A stretch of DNA of 64,000 nucleotides. Source: Hysterangium stoloniferum. Taxonomy: Eukaryota > Basidiomycota > Agaricomycetes > Hysterangiales > Hysterangiaceae. The position numbers and the translations under genes were made by a program. Under the pieces are notes generated by a model. The model did no database searches and was not told the DNA's origin. It worked only from the letters and a program-made list of their open reading frames with translations. Positions 21,301-31,092 of this stretch are shown one piece after another (position 1 is the first letter of the stretch; the number at the start of each line of letters is the position of its first letter). The DNA lies in assembly GCA_015178975.1 (NCBI GenBank), contig WHVD01000115.1:124001-188000 (forward strand), read 5' to 3'.

Positions 21301-24300
21301 GAGCATGCCAAGGGAGATGAGCCATGTTGTGCAGACAAGGAGGAAAAGGTCAGAAACTCACAAACTGGGAAGAGCATGCCAAGGGAGATGAGCCATGATG
21401 TGCAGACAAGGAGGAAAAGGTCAGAAACTCACTTCCTGGGAAGAGTATGCCAATGGAGATGAGCCATGATGTGCAGACAAGGAGGAAAAGGGCAGAAACT
21501 CACAGACTGGGAAGAGCATGCCAAGGGAGATGAGCCATGATGTGCAGACAAGGAGGAAAAGGTCAGAAACTCACAAACTGGGAAGAGCATGCCAAGGGAG
21601 ATCAACCGTGATGTGCAGACAAGGAGGAAAAGGTTAGAAACTCACTCCCTGGGAAGAGCATGCCAAGGGAGATGAGCCTTGATGTGCAGACAAGGAGTAA
21701 AAGGCCCGAAACTCACATGCTGGGAAGAGCATGCCAAGGGAGATGAGCCATGATGTGCAGACAAAGGAGGAAAAGGTCAGAAACTCACAAACTGGGAAGA
21801 GCATGCCAAGGGAGATGAGCCATGAGAAACAGACAAAGAGCAACAACTTACCCCCTATAGTGCCCATCCCAACAATTTTCCAAGAGGGCAATTGAAGTTG
21901 TAATTATAATTATGATTACAAGGAAGCAACAAATCCTCACCACCTGCAATCCCAGATGTAAACCCATTGAGCCCCCTTTCTTAAATTGATCCCAAAGAAC
22001 AATACATACATACTGTTTTACATCCAAACAATCCACCACTCAATATCCACATAGACATAGAAATGAATACATCACTAACCTCCTAAATTGTCCTTAGCAC
22101 ATTTACCCATGTGATACAACAGAGTGGGATACACTCACTCTCTGCAGGCAATCCACACAACCCAAGAGGATAAGCATTGTTATCCAGACCTTGACAATGT
22201 ATTCAACCAGACAACACATACAGTCTAACCAGAAACCAAAGTATCAAGAAATAAGCTCCCATACTTAGATACACATTGCTTACAGCCTACCTCAACCAGA
22301 GCTTTTAATACAAGTACAATAGTTATTTTGGGAGACACTCACCTCAATCTGTTTGAGAATTACAAATATAACATTTGTCTACCTTAGTAGCCAAACCCAA
22401 ATAACATTCTAACTTACAGCCTATCAAATCCAACCAGGCAGAGGCCAGGATGTAAGTAGGTGATGTAATTAGAACTCAGAGTGATTTTACATTCTTTTCC
22501 AAATGTCAAAATCATATAAGGTTAACTTCAATATACCCATATAAACATACTCACTATCTGTGCAGTTTAAAATTAGTAGGATTACACTCTTATTAGATTA
22601 ATGATTTATTCATTAGATGTGAGCACTTACATCCTGAGTCATCCACAAGTTGTTGAGCGACTGCAGGAATGTATAGTGCAAAAACACTTACCATCTGCCA
22701 CATTGTAGTTTACAGGAACAGCTATGAGCCAGTATATGCAAAATGGAGGAGACATACTCACATCCTATTGACAATGTACTAGATGAAGCTCATACCGCAC
22801 TGAAACAGCGGGAAGGGCTTACCCTCTATTAAAGATGTCAGAAGCCAAACAAACACATGACAAAGCCATACTCACAATCTAAATATCTTGAGCAGTATTA
22901 TAATCATATTTGCTAAAATACTCACCAGCTGGAGACACGATCATAAAATAGTTGAATGAATGTAAACCGAATAAAGAAGACTGCAGCAGTAGAAATGTGT
23001 TACATACTTTCTGTAGTGACCAGGGGGAAACGGAGATCAACATAATGATAACACTTCCCAAGGTAGACCTACATTCTGCTCAGAAGCAATGATATTAAGT
23101 TAGATAAGGCAATAACAATCACAAGGATGATCAACTCACAAACTAATGCCAAGATACTGGGATCAATGATGGCCAGACATTGTCAACATATGTATGGACA
23201 CTCACGCTCTATCAACAAAATATCAGGAAATGACATGAAAAGAGGATAGCTTCAAGTCACTCACGGGCTGTTGTTACCAATGTTTGAACATGATGGTGCA
23301 GGGGTTACAACATTCTCGTACCAAGACGTGTGGAAAACAATACATGACCGCGCAGAACAAGGATTTTGCTTGTTTTTCGGAAAATGTGCCTGATTCGAGA
23401 ACCACTGAGAAAAGTGGTACCCGTGCATTCAATCGTCTATCTTGCATTGGCCATATCTTCCCTCACCTTGCCCCTGCGGTATAATTATCCTTGGATATCC
23501 ATGTATTGGCAGTCTACCTTTGAAGGCGGAGAACTGGGTAGCTTACTTGTTGATAACTTGTTTGATACGAGATTCAATATTGATCCGCAATATCGACAGA
23601 CAGAACAGTTTCAGAGTGTCACGGTCAAGGGCCTGTGAGGTTCTCACGATCAGCTCATCACAATTAGTACCCTCTTTGTTCATGTCTGAGGAGTGTGGTT
23701 AAGCACGTTGCTGTGCCATCGACAAGAAGCAATGTACCACGGAGGTATACAACATAACGAGGCTTGTGTTTTACTTCGTTGAGTCGTTTGAGATATTTCT
23801 TTTGAAATATCTCCTCTGCGAGATCGGGAACTTTTTTTTCAATTTCTTCACGAGAAAGATCATCATCATTGAACATTAACTGGTTGCGTGCCTCCTGGTC
23901 CAAAGCATCCATCTTCGTGAAAATGGCGATAATAGGGACTTGAATGATAATGAGAATAATAAGCAGTGGGTTCAACTGATGAAGCAGATACTCGCTGACC
24001 ATTTCCCGTGCCCCTCTCAAACAGACTCATCTCTTTATCGGTCATCCCTCTATCGTTACTAGTTGGCAAACAATACCTGAACCACAAAAGTCAGAAATTA
24101 GAAAAATAACACAGAAGTTCAGCCCACCAGATGGCATGTAGTTGATCCTTTAATTGCGCACCCTTTGCTCGGCTTTCGATAAAGTTTCTGACTTTTTGCA
24201 GCTCGACAGCACCACCCGCTTCGAACCCGCAGGAGTCATGAAATACGAAGCCGTGAGCAGTTGGATATTGAAACTGGTGTTCGATCTCGTGGTTTCCGCG

Positions 24301-24657
24301 CTAAAAATTACCATTAGTGCACCACCACTGGAGGTGTGAGTCGATCCGACACAGACCGATGCCGACGGCTCCAACTTTGAATCGTTCTACATCAGGTAAG
24401 TAACAAAAGAATAAAGTAAACTGCATTGGGGATATTGCAGTTAGGTATGGCACAGATAACTTACATTGAGACAGACTGGTTCGCGACCCTGGGCATGGCA
24501 CACCTTTTCCAGAATGGTTGTCTTTCCAGCGTTGGCGTTGCCAATGACCAAAATTCGAAAACGTTCGACTTGCTATTTGGATATCAGAAGGAAATCTGCT
24601 ATTGTTATGAGCACTCCTTACAAAGTTATTGGAATTTTCAAGTTGTTCTTGCGACAT
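17753..24657 (-). CDS. P-loop GTPase with a segment encoded by 70 single-codon micro-exons and a membrane tail
   Basis: Model: 489 codons in 83 exons, all phases consistent. Exons 1-9: 24657-24622, 24572-24465, 24386-24357, 24300-24128, 24076-24000, 23938-23738, 23685-23547, 23489-23467, 23404-23322. Then come 70 micro-exons (23267 to 18457), then 18316-18263, 18202-18157, 18106-17915 and 17847-17753 (TAG). The N-terminal 290 residues form a G domain of the AIG1/Der-like group common in mushrooms: P-loop GNANAGKT (residues 23-30), DSCG (80-83) and TKMD (149-152). Residues 291-361 come from the micro-exons. The tail has one hydrophobic span (YCMVIWLSITAVVIS, about 386-400), suggesting membrane anchoring. 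GTP binding is known for the fold; the biological role is unknown. Introns 3 (GTCTGT) and 9 (GTACGA) have weak donors. Alternative: without splicing at 23546, a TAA at 23545-23543 ends a 255-aa protein and leaves the rest unused. Confidence 0.72.
18410..21850 (-). repeat. 71-bp tandem array: 48 near-identical introns, each followed by a variable 3-nt exon
   Basis: On the minus strand each unit is a 68-nt intron plus one triplet. The intron starts GTGAGTTTCTGACC, has a pyrimidine-rich interior (CTTTTCCTCCTTGTCTG) and GGCTCATCTCCC, and ends GCATGCTCTTCCCAG. The first triplet is at 21789-21791 and the last at 18457-18459. The 48 triplets are TTT 12, GAA 10, CGA 9, TCT 4, TAT 3, GGA 2, CTT 2, and one each of CAT, ACT, GTA, CAA, AAA, GAT. 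None is a stop. Introns differ by only a few bases between units; donors stay GTGAGT apart from rare GTAAGT, GTGAGC and GTGAAT. The array's outer introns are hybrids with unique sequence, so it grew out of introns already in the gene. Confidence 0.9.
21852..23267 (-). CDS. Upstream micro-exon block: 22 exons (21 of 3 nt, one of 6 nt) between unrelated introns
   Basis: Sense order with plus-strand positions: CCC 23265-23267; AGC 23206-23208; TTT 23140-23142; AAT 23073-23075; AAA 23008-23010; CTG 22926-22928; ATT 22876-22878; AGG 22823-22825; GAT 22762-22764; ATG 22691-22693; GAT 22631-22633; ATA 22555-22557; AAT 22491-22493; GCT 22418-22420; ATTGAG 22343-22348; GCT 22284-22286; ACT 22222-22224; AGA 22139-22141; GAG 22080-22082; TAT 22010-22012; GTG 21941-21943; GGG 21852-21854. 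Every exon has AG immediately before it and a GT donor after it, mostly GTGAGT, GTAAGT/C or GTATGT; the weakest are GTAAAA and GTGAGG. Introns are 47-86 nt and unrelated in sequence, so this is not a tandem repeat. All codons are sense. Shifting the frame by one or two gives stops within the first few codons. Confidence 0.75.
23322..24657 (-). CDS. G-domain exons 1-9 of the micro-exon gene
   Basis: Nine exons of 36, 108, 30, 173, 77, 201, 139, 23 and 83 nt are joined by introns of 49, 78, 56, 51, 61, 52, 57 and 62 nt. Each reading-frame join restores a family-typical string: RFRILVIGNANAGKTT, SRGNHEIEHQ, FHDSCGFEAGG, QLHAIWYCLP, GTGNVPIIAIFTKMD, and ALDRDTLKLF near the C-end. The start ATG at 24657 follows ACATC and precedes an MSQEQ terminus; no closer in-frame ATG fits. 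Exons 8-9 (IIIPQGQ, then SEKQAKSLFCAVMYCFPHVL) are less certain than exons 1-7 because I know no homologous segment. The donor of intron 9 overlaps the boundary with the micro-exon block. Confidence 0.8.
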
Positions 24658-26599
24658 GATGTGCTCGATGTTGAATGGCTGAGATGATGTGCGACGTGAG
24701 ATGGTAAGCTATATCGTGGGGAAGACTAGGGCTAAGCGCCGCGCCTGCACGGGAAGACCTACCAATAATGCGGTAAAGGCCATTCCACCGGTTCAGTTTC
24801 TAGCCACGGGTTGGAAGCTCGTGATTGAAAGGATTGTTGAGATTATTTGCGCAGTTCTAAATAATACTCTCAGTGAGTGATAAACCTTCACTATAACATC
24901 TATTGTTATCTACCTAAATAATACTGAATTAATAGTAAGTAAACTATTAATGTACAATGAATGAACAATAGAACAGGGATTATTTGTAATGCAATAAACA
25001 GTCAAATTACTCAACAAGAGGTGACTGAAGTCTTAAACTACAAATAACAATGTAGAGGGATTATTTGCAATGTATTTAACAGTCAAATTACTCAACAAGA
25101 GGTGACTGAAGTTTTAGATTACAAATAATAATGTAAAGAAAACTAATAATCAATACTCAATTAAGAGATGACTATAGTATAAAGGATTAATACCAGAAGC
25201 TCAACAAGAGGTGGCAGGGAATCCTGATTGGTCAGAAGAGTGACCAGGGGGTAGGACTATTGTCAGAAGCTCAACAAGAGGTGACAAAGGGATCCTGAGT
25301 TAACTTAGGTCAGCAGCTCAACTAGAGGTGACTAAGTATTTGTATTTATTTGTCCAACAGCCCAACAAGGGGTGGAATAAACTGCTTGCTGCAGTGGCAC
25401 ACTGATGTGGCTGATAAAATGTAGTAAAGATGATCTATTATTCAAGGCTGGAGCTGAGCTCCTTATATACATTTTAGTCTGAGACATTTAGAAGATTCTA
25501 GAAGATTGAATGATGTCATTCTGGAAGGAATGATATCATTTAGAAGATTCTAGAAGATTGAATGATGTCATTCTGGAAAGAATGATATCATTTAGAAGAT
25601 TCTAGAAGATTGAATGATGTCATTCTGGAAGGAATGATATCATTTAGAAGATTCTAGAATTTTCTAGAGCATTGTGGAAAGTTCTAACTACTTCTAAGAC
25701 ACTGTAGAATGTTCTTGGCACAGTAGAACATTCTGGAATCTTATAGAATATTCTACAATATTCTATCTATTATTAGTACCTATTAACTAATGTTCCATTA
25801 GAAGCCACTGGAATGTTCCAGAGATTTCCGGTTTTTGCTGTAATAGCATATATGATGACATAATGCTCTCATGCCTATGCATGCGTATGACAGCCTTCGC
25901 ATCTTGTGACTGTCACACGTTGTGACTGTTGCGCGCCTTTGTGACCGTCGTGTGCCTCTGTGACCGTGACGTGCCTCTGTGACCATCGCGTGCCATATAT
26001 AATAAACACAGGTGGCTGGTTTTATATTATTATATTATTATTATATTTATTTTTAGTTAGTTATAAATATAATATTTTATTATATATATTGCCTCAATTT
26101 TGCACGATTATTTCACATCATGTTTTGTTGGCGTCGGAGTTTGAAATATCATGTGAATATCACATGATCACTCGCGCATCACCGACATATTAATCAAAAA
26201 AGAATAAAAGGTAATTATTTAATAACTTGCTCAATTTATAAGATAGAAATACAAAGTAAATTGTATAAATTCAAAATAAATCAAGTGAATATGGTACAAT
26301 TTTATAGTCGCAATATAAATACATTTAAATATTCGTTTTCGCAATTTGTTAGGGGAAATTGTTTTAAAAAATGGAAAAGACTTAGAAATACATAACAGCT
26401 GGGGTTTATTGCAACATGTATATATGTGCAGATACCTCTAGTTGATGTCAGTAATAACAATGTCACAGCTTATTGCAATATATATACATATACTGTACAT
26501 ATATGTACTTTAGTTGATGTCAGTAATAACAACAACAACATCATCATCATTACCTTTCATGTTGAGAACAGCACCTTCAATCCCTGCATCGACATCCTC
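24658..26599. other. Upstream region of the GTPase gene, with several short repeats, no gene supported
   Basis: Contains a diverged ~75-bp duplication (24975-25125) and further CTCAACAAGAGGTGAC words up to 25380. A 52-bp unit is present about three times (25498-25660, TTTAGAAGATTCTAGAAGAT). A short GTGACCGTSGTGTGCCTCT repeat lies at 25920-25995. TTATATACATT (25462) could be a TATA element of a decayed LTR. No coding frame was supported. Confidence 0.5.
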
Positions 26600-27177
26600 T
26601 ACCAGATGATCCCAGCCCTCCTCAGTCTCCTTTGAACCCTCCAATGCCATTTTTCTGTCCAACTGAGTCTCAGATACAATTGAAGGGTCATCTGCTCCAC
26701 AAAAGAGGAGATCACATCGATAAAAGCACTTCAGAAATTGGAGTGCCTTGACAACATCTCCTCCAAGCCTATTATGCTATTTACTGATTGTGATTCCTGC
26801 AGCTGAGAAGGCATGTTCACTTGACACTGATGTAGCCATGATAGCAAGGAAGTCTCTTGCTAGTGAAGCCCAGACAGGGTACTGCTCAGAATTGATCTAA
26901 CATCAAAGTAGTCAACAGATTGCTTTTAGAACAAGAAGTTAAAAAATTCCTTACCACCCACCACTGAACAATCGTCAACTTTCCGAGCTGATCTGGTGAA
27001 TTCAGATAGCCACGGAAATCCTCCAGCCATGGTTCCATCAGTGAACCCACCCTAGCATCCACACCCATCTCATCCTCATCATCAGATAGAACTCTCAAGA
27101 GCTCACGAAGCTTTTGTAAGGTGCCAGTATAACCAGATGTCTGAGTTAAATTGGTTGCATTTCCATACATCTTGATA

Positions 27178-28779
27178 CAGTGACTCACAAAACCTTTCCA
27201 ATGTTTGGAGTTTGCATATTGGCAAACTGCTACCAGGGGAGAAAAAATAGTAAGAAATATCAAAAATTCACACTAGATAGCTAAACATGTATAGAATCGT
27301 GGCCTAGAATATTATTACATAATATGTATTTTTGGGCATGCTAAAAATAGTTTAGTCAGGCCTGCTCATTGGAAAGGTTTTGTGGCTGATGATTATGATG
27401 CAATATATGCTATATTTTAATACTTGGTATACCCTCCCTTGGCCTTTATAACTGCCTCAACCCTTCTTGGCATGCTTTCAATTAACTTCTGACACTCAGA
27501 AGCTGGTATATCTTCCCACTCCTTCTCTATCCTCTCCCACAACTCCAGAATCCCACTTGGTGCAGTGGCATACTGTCCCAGCCTTCTCTTCAAATAATCC
27601 CATAGATGCTCAATTGGATTGAGGTCTGGGGATTGGGCAGGCCATGGTAGGACAGTCATTCCATTATTTTCAAACCATTCCTTTGCCTTTTTGCAGGTAT
27701 GTTTTGGATCATTATCCTGCTGAAAGATAATTTTAGCAGGGCCCAACTGGCAATACCTGATGCTGTTTTGGAGGTCTTCATCCAAGATGCTCCTGTAAAG
27801 TTCCCCATCCATTCTACCCTCAACCCTGGTGGCATATCCCACACCCTCCCACATGAAGCACCCCCAAACCATGACTGATCCTCCACCAAACTTCACTGTC
27901 CCTTGAACAAGCCTCTCATTCAGGCCTTCCCCAGTCTTTTTCCATGCCCATTTCCTCCCATCTGAGCCAAGGCAATTTATTTTAGTCTCATCAGACCACA
28001 CAACCCTCCTCCAGTCATCTAAAGTCCAGTGCTGGTGGGCCAAAGCAAAGTCAAGCCTCTCCTTCATATGTCTCTTGGACAAAAGTGGCTTCTTCTTCTT
28101 CACAACTGCTTTCATCCCTGCTTTCTTCAAGCTCCTCCAAACTGTCTCAGCTAAAATAGGGTTGTTGGTGATGGTCTGAAGTTTCTGGGCTATGTCCACT
28201 GCAGTTTCAGCCTTTCCAGATGTGATTAGATGGACTGCATGATGGATGTTGGTAGCAGAGAGCTTCTTGGGACAACCTCCAGTTGATTTGGAAAGGGTAG
28301 GAAGGTGCTTAGAGTGAAGTCTGGAGATAGTACCAATGCCAAAACCAGTTATTGAGGCAATGGATGGAGTGGAATGGCCAGCTTCAAGTAGAGAGATAAT
28401 ATATTGTTGTTGAGCAGGAGAGAGGGAGTGCATGATGGATTGCTGGCAATGTGAAGAGACAGTAATATCAAAATTGACTATAGATCAACAAGTCATGTGA
28501 CCATATTGAATAGAATCAACAAAGACATGTGATTTGGCCAGTTTATATAGTATATATTGTATCAAAATCATCAGCCACAAAACCTTTCCAATGAGCAGGC
28601 CTGACTAAACTATTTGTAGCATACCCAAAAATGGATATTATGTAACAATACTCTAGACCATGATTCTATACATGTTTAGCTATCCAGTGTAAATTTTTGA
28701 AATCTTTTGCTATTTTCTCTCCCCTGGTAGCAGTCTGCCAATATGCAAACTCCAAACATTGGAAAGGTGTGAGTCACTG
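27178..28779 (-). mobile_element. Tc1-like DNA transposon, 1602 bp, TA target duplication, apparently intact
   Basis: Starts CAGTGACTCACAA at 27178 and ends with its inverse, TGAGTCACTG, at 28779. TA is present on both sides (27176-27177 and 28780-28781). The terminal inverted repeats extend about 200 bp inward with few mismatches. It carries one uninterrupted transposase gene and lies inside the hAT pseudogene. Confidence 0.92.
27417..28433 (-). CDS. Tc1-like transposase, DD34E, intact (338 aa)
   Basis: Cut-and-paste transposase acting at TA sites. The N-terminal third is a helix-turn-helix DNA-binding region: LSPAQQQYIISLLEAG, then STPSIASITGFGIGTISRLH. The catalytic core shows D in VVWSDETKIN, D in IIFQQDNDPKHT and E in SPDLNPIEHLWDYL. 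There are 34 residues between the second D and the E (DD34E), the Tc1 pattern. GGGSVMVWGC is the usual glycine-rich box. Length matches the family (about 340 aa). No stop or frameshift is seen and the inverted repeats are well preserved, so it may be recently active. The ATG at 28433 is the first in frame after the left stops and gives the expected N-terminus. Confidence 0.93.
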   Translation of the reverse strand: MHSLSPAQQQYIISLLEAGHSTPSIASITGFGIGTISRLHSKHLPTLSKSTGGCPKKLSATNIHHAVHLITSGKAETAVDIAQKLQTITNNPILAETVWRSLKKAGMKAVVKKKKPLLSKRHMKERLDFALAHQHWTLDDWRRVVWSDETKINCLGSDGRKWAWKKTGEGLNERLVQGTVKFGGGSVMVWGCFMWEGVGYATRVEGRMDGELYRSILDEDLQNSIRYCQLGPAKIIFQQDNDPKHTCKKAKEWFENNGMTVLPWPAQSPDLNPIEHLWDYLKRRLGQYATAPSGILELWERIEKEWEDIPASECQKLIESMPRRVEAVIKAKGGYTKY

Positions 28780-29489
28780 TATAATGAGCTTTATACTGGA
28801 AAGATAAAGTGAAGAAATATTTTATGAACCATTATAATTAAATGAGAGATGGTCTGGCCAAACTTACAAGTGTCTGTGCTTGCTGTAATGCTTTATTTAA
28901 TAAGTCAATACCCCAGTGCTTAAGAATGTGCTTTTCTTTTTTTGATGGATCAAGCACTAACATTAATAGAGTCATTTCATTCATTGAGATAGCCATTGAG
29001 ATGAACTTACACATTGCAAATGTATAAGCATCAGATTCAGCAGTACGGTGGTAGTATTCATTAATATTTTTGGTCCCTGCATTCAGAGCATCTTTGAACT
29101 TGAAATACTTGGGGCATTCAATTTGAACAAACCATGCCCGATGAAGGGCTTCGAGGGCAGGAGTAACAAGGTGAAGTGATGGGCCTTCATCTGATGAGAA
29201 TGCTTGTTGTGCATTATCAGCATGCTGTAAAGTAAATTAGGTTCCAGCTGCCACATGAAATAACCACTGCTCACTGCAAGGAGATCCAAGAAAGACTCAA
29301 ATCTTGTCCATTCCTCCTCTGACAACTGAAGGTCATTGAGTTTCTGTCGCTTGGTGCAGTCCATTTCTGCTGAGACCAGTGACACAATGAACTGGTCAAT
29401 GATCTGAAGAATCACACCAGTTGAAGTCATAAAAAATCTGAGATGATATAACACTACCTTCTTCAGAGAGGTAGCACATTCGAGCATTA

Positions 29490-31092
29490 CAGTGACTTAC
29501 AAAATGTATCCAATGTTTTGTAGTTTCAGCTTATATATGCTATATCCCAGTAGATAAAATAGTAGAAATCACCAAAATATTTGTGAACATGACCTATCAT
29601 GTATATATTTATATGGTAGAACTATATTATGTAATATCCATATATGGAAACACTATGAATATTTCAATGAAGAGGGTTCATTAGATACATTTTGTAACTG
29701 ACACATTTAGGCAGGAAATTACTAGTATTTAGTACTTAGTGTAGCCACCCTTTGCCTTTAATATATCTGAAACCCTCCTAGGCATACTTTCAATCAAATC
29801 CTGACACACCTTTTCATCAATCTTGTACCATTCATCCACCACCCTCTCCCACAACTCTTCCATCCCCTGGGGTGCATTCTCATACCCTGCCAACCTCCTC
29901 TTCAGGTGATTCCATAGGTGTTCAATGGGATTCAAGTCAGGAGACTGTGCTGGCCATGAGAGAACCCTGAAACCATTTTCTTGGAACCAATTCTGGGCCT
30001 TCTTACAGGTATGCTTGGGGTCATTGTCCTGCTGGAAGATGATACCATTGGCAGATTTACCATAGTCCTTAAGACTGGCTTGCAGGTCATCCTCCAGAAT
30101 CTGGATGTAGAGATCCCCATCCATCCTTCCATCAATCTTGCATGCATACCCAACCCCCTCCCACAGCATGCACCCCCAAACCATCAAAGATCCACCCCCA
30201 AACTTCAGGGTTCCCTCAACCAGCCTGTCACTCAAGCCCTCCCCTGCCTTTTTCCACACCCACTTCCTGCCATCTGACCCCAGCCTATTAATTTTGGTCT
30301 CATCAGACCACACCACGTTCTTCCAATCCTCCACAGTCCAATCCTGATATGCCAAAGCAAAATCCATTCTCTCCTTTTTATGCCTCTTAGAAAGAAGAGG
30401 CCTTTTCTTCTTTACCACAGGCTTCATCCCAGCTGCCTTGAGTCAATGATGCACTGTTTGAGGATTGAGTGACTGGTTGGTGATAGTGCAAAGTGCCTTT
30501 GTTGCATCTACAGCTGTATCAGCCTTTCCAGAGCTGATAAGGCGTTGTGCAAAATGGATGTTGGCTGTGGAGAGTTTGGAAGGGTGACCACCAGAGGACT
30601 TAGAAAGGTGGGAATGGTATTTAGAATGAAGTCTAGAGATAGTAGCATAGCTATAGCCAGTAGAAACTGAAATTTGTCTGGCAGAATGGCCAGCATCAAG
30701 TAGAGAAAGGATCTCATACTAGGCAGCAGTGGAAAGGGGATGCATAGTTAGAATTGAGGGAATCTTAGCTGAGAAAGCCCTTCAACTTATACTGTAGTAT
30801 AGAATGATCACATGACATGTTGAAAAACATAAACAAATGCAAACAATCAACATAGGCATATGGTTTTCATGCCAGAACCTGTCAGTTACAAAACGTACCA
30901 ATGAACCCTCTCCATTACAATATTCATAGTGTTTCCATATATGGATATTACATAATATAGTTCTACCATATAAATATATACATGATAGGTCATGTTCACA
31001 AATATTTTGGTGATTTCTACTATTTTATCTACTGGGATATAGCATATATAAGCTGAAACTACAAAACATTGGATACATTTTGTAAGTCACTG
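29490..31092 (-). mobile_element. Second Tc1-like transposon, 1603 bp, TA target duplication, inactive
   Basis: CAGTGACTTACAAAATG at 29490 and its inverse CATTTTGTAAGTCACTG ending at 31092 are flanked by TA. Inverted repeats extend about 200 bp. It is a diverged relative of the element at 27178, inserted in the same hAT gene in the same orientation. Confidence 0.92.
29729..30745 (-). pseudogene. Tc1-like transposase with two in-frame stops
   Basis: The frame from ATG 30745 to the stop at 29729 would give about 338 codons, but it is broken by TAG at 30721-30719 and TGA at 30445-30443. The downstream 232 codons are open and keep the core: VVWSDETKIN, IIFQQDNDPKHT and SPDLNPIEHLWNHL with DD34E spacing. 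It is clearly related to the intact transposase at 27417 but from a different lineage, as most third positions and many residues differ. The TGA stop could have come from CGA by C-to-T change. Confidence 0.9.

Noticed and set aside
18410..21850. CRISPR-like array (regular repeats with short variable spacers)
   Set aside because: Variable parts are only 3 nt, the repeat is 68 nt, the region is eukaryotic, and every repeat edge is a splice donor or acceptor in line with a gene.
22343..22348. Zero-length exon (AG directly followed by GTGAGT) at the ATTGAG micro-exon
   Set aside because: The 6-nt exon ATTGAG with acceptor AAACAG has a better pyrimidine context and keeps the frame; zero-length is possible only as a recursive splice site.
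23366..23702. Plus-strand frames of 86-90 codons
   Set aside because: They lie opposite exons 7-9 of the GTPase gene and have no motif.
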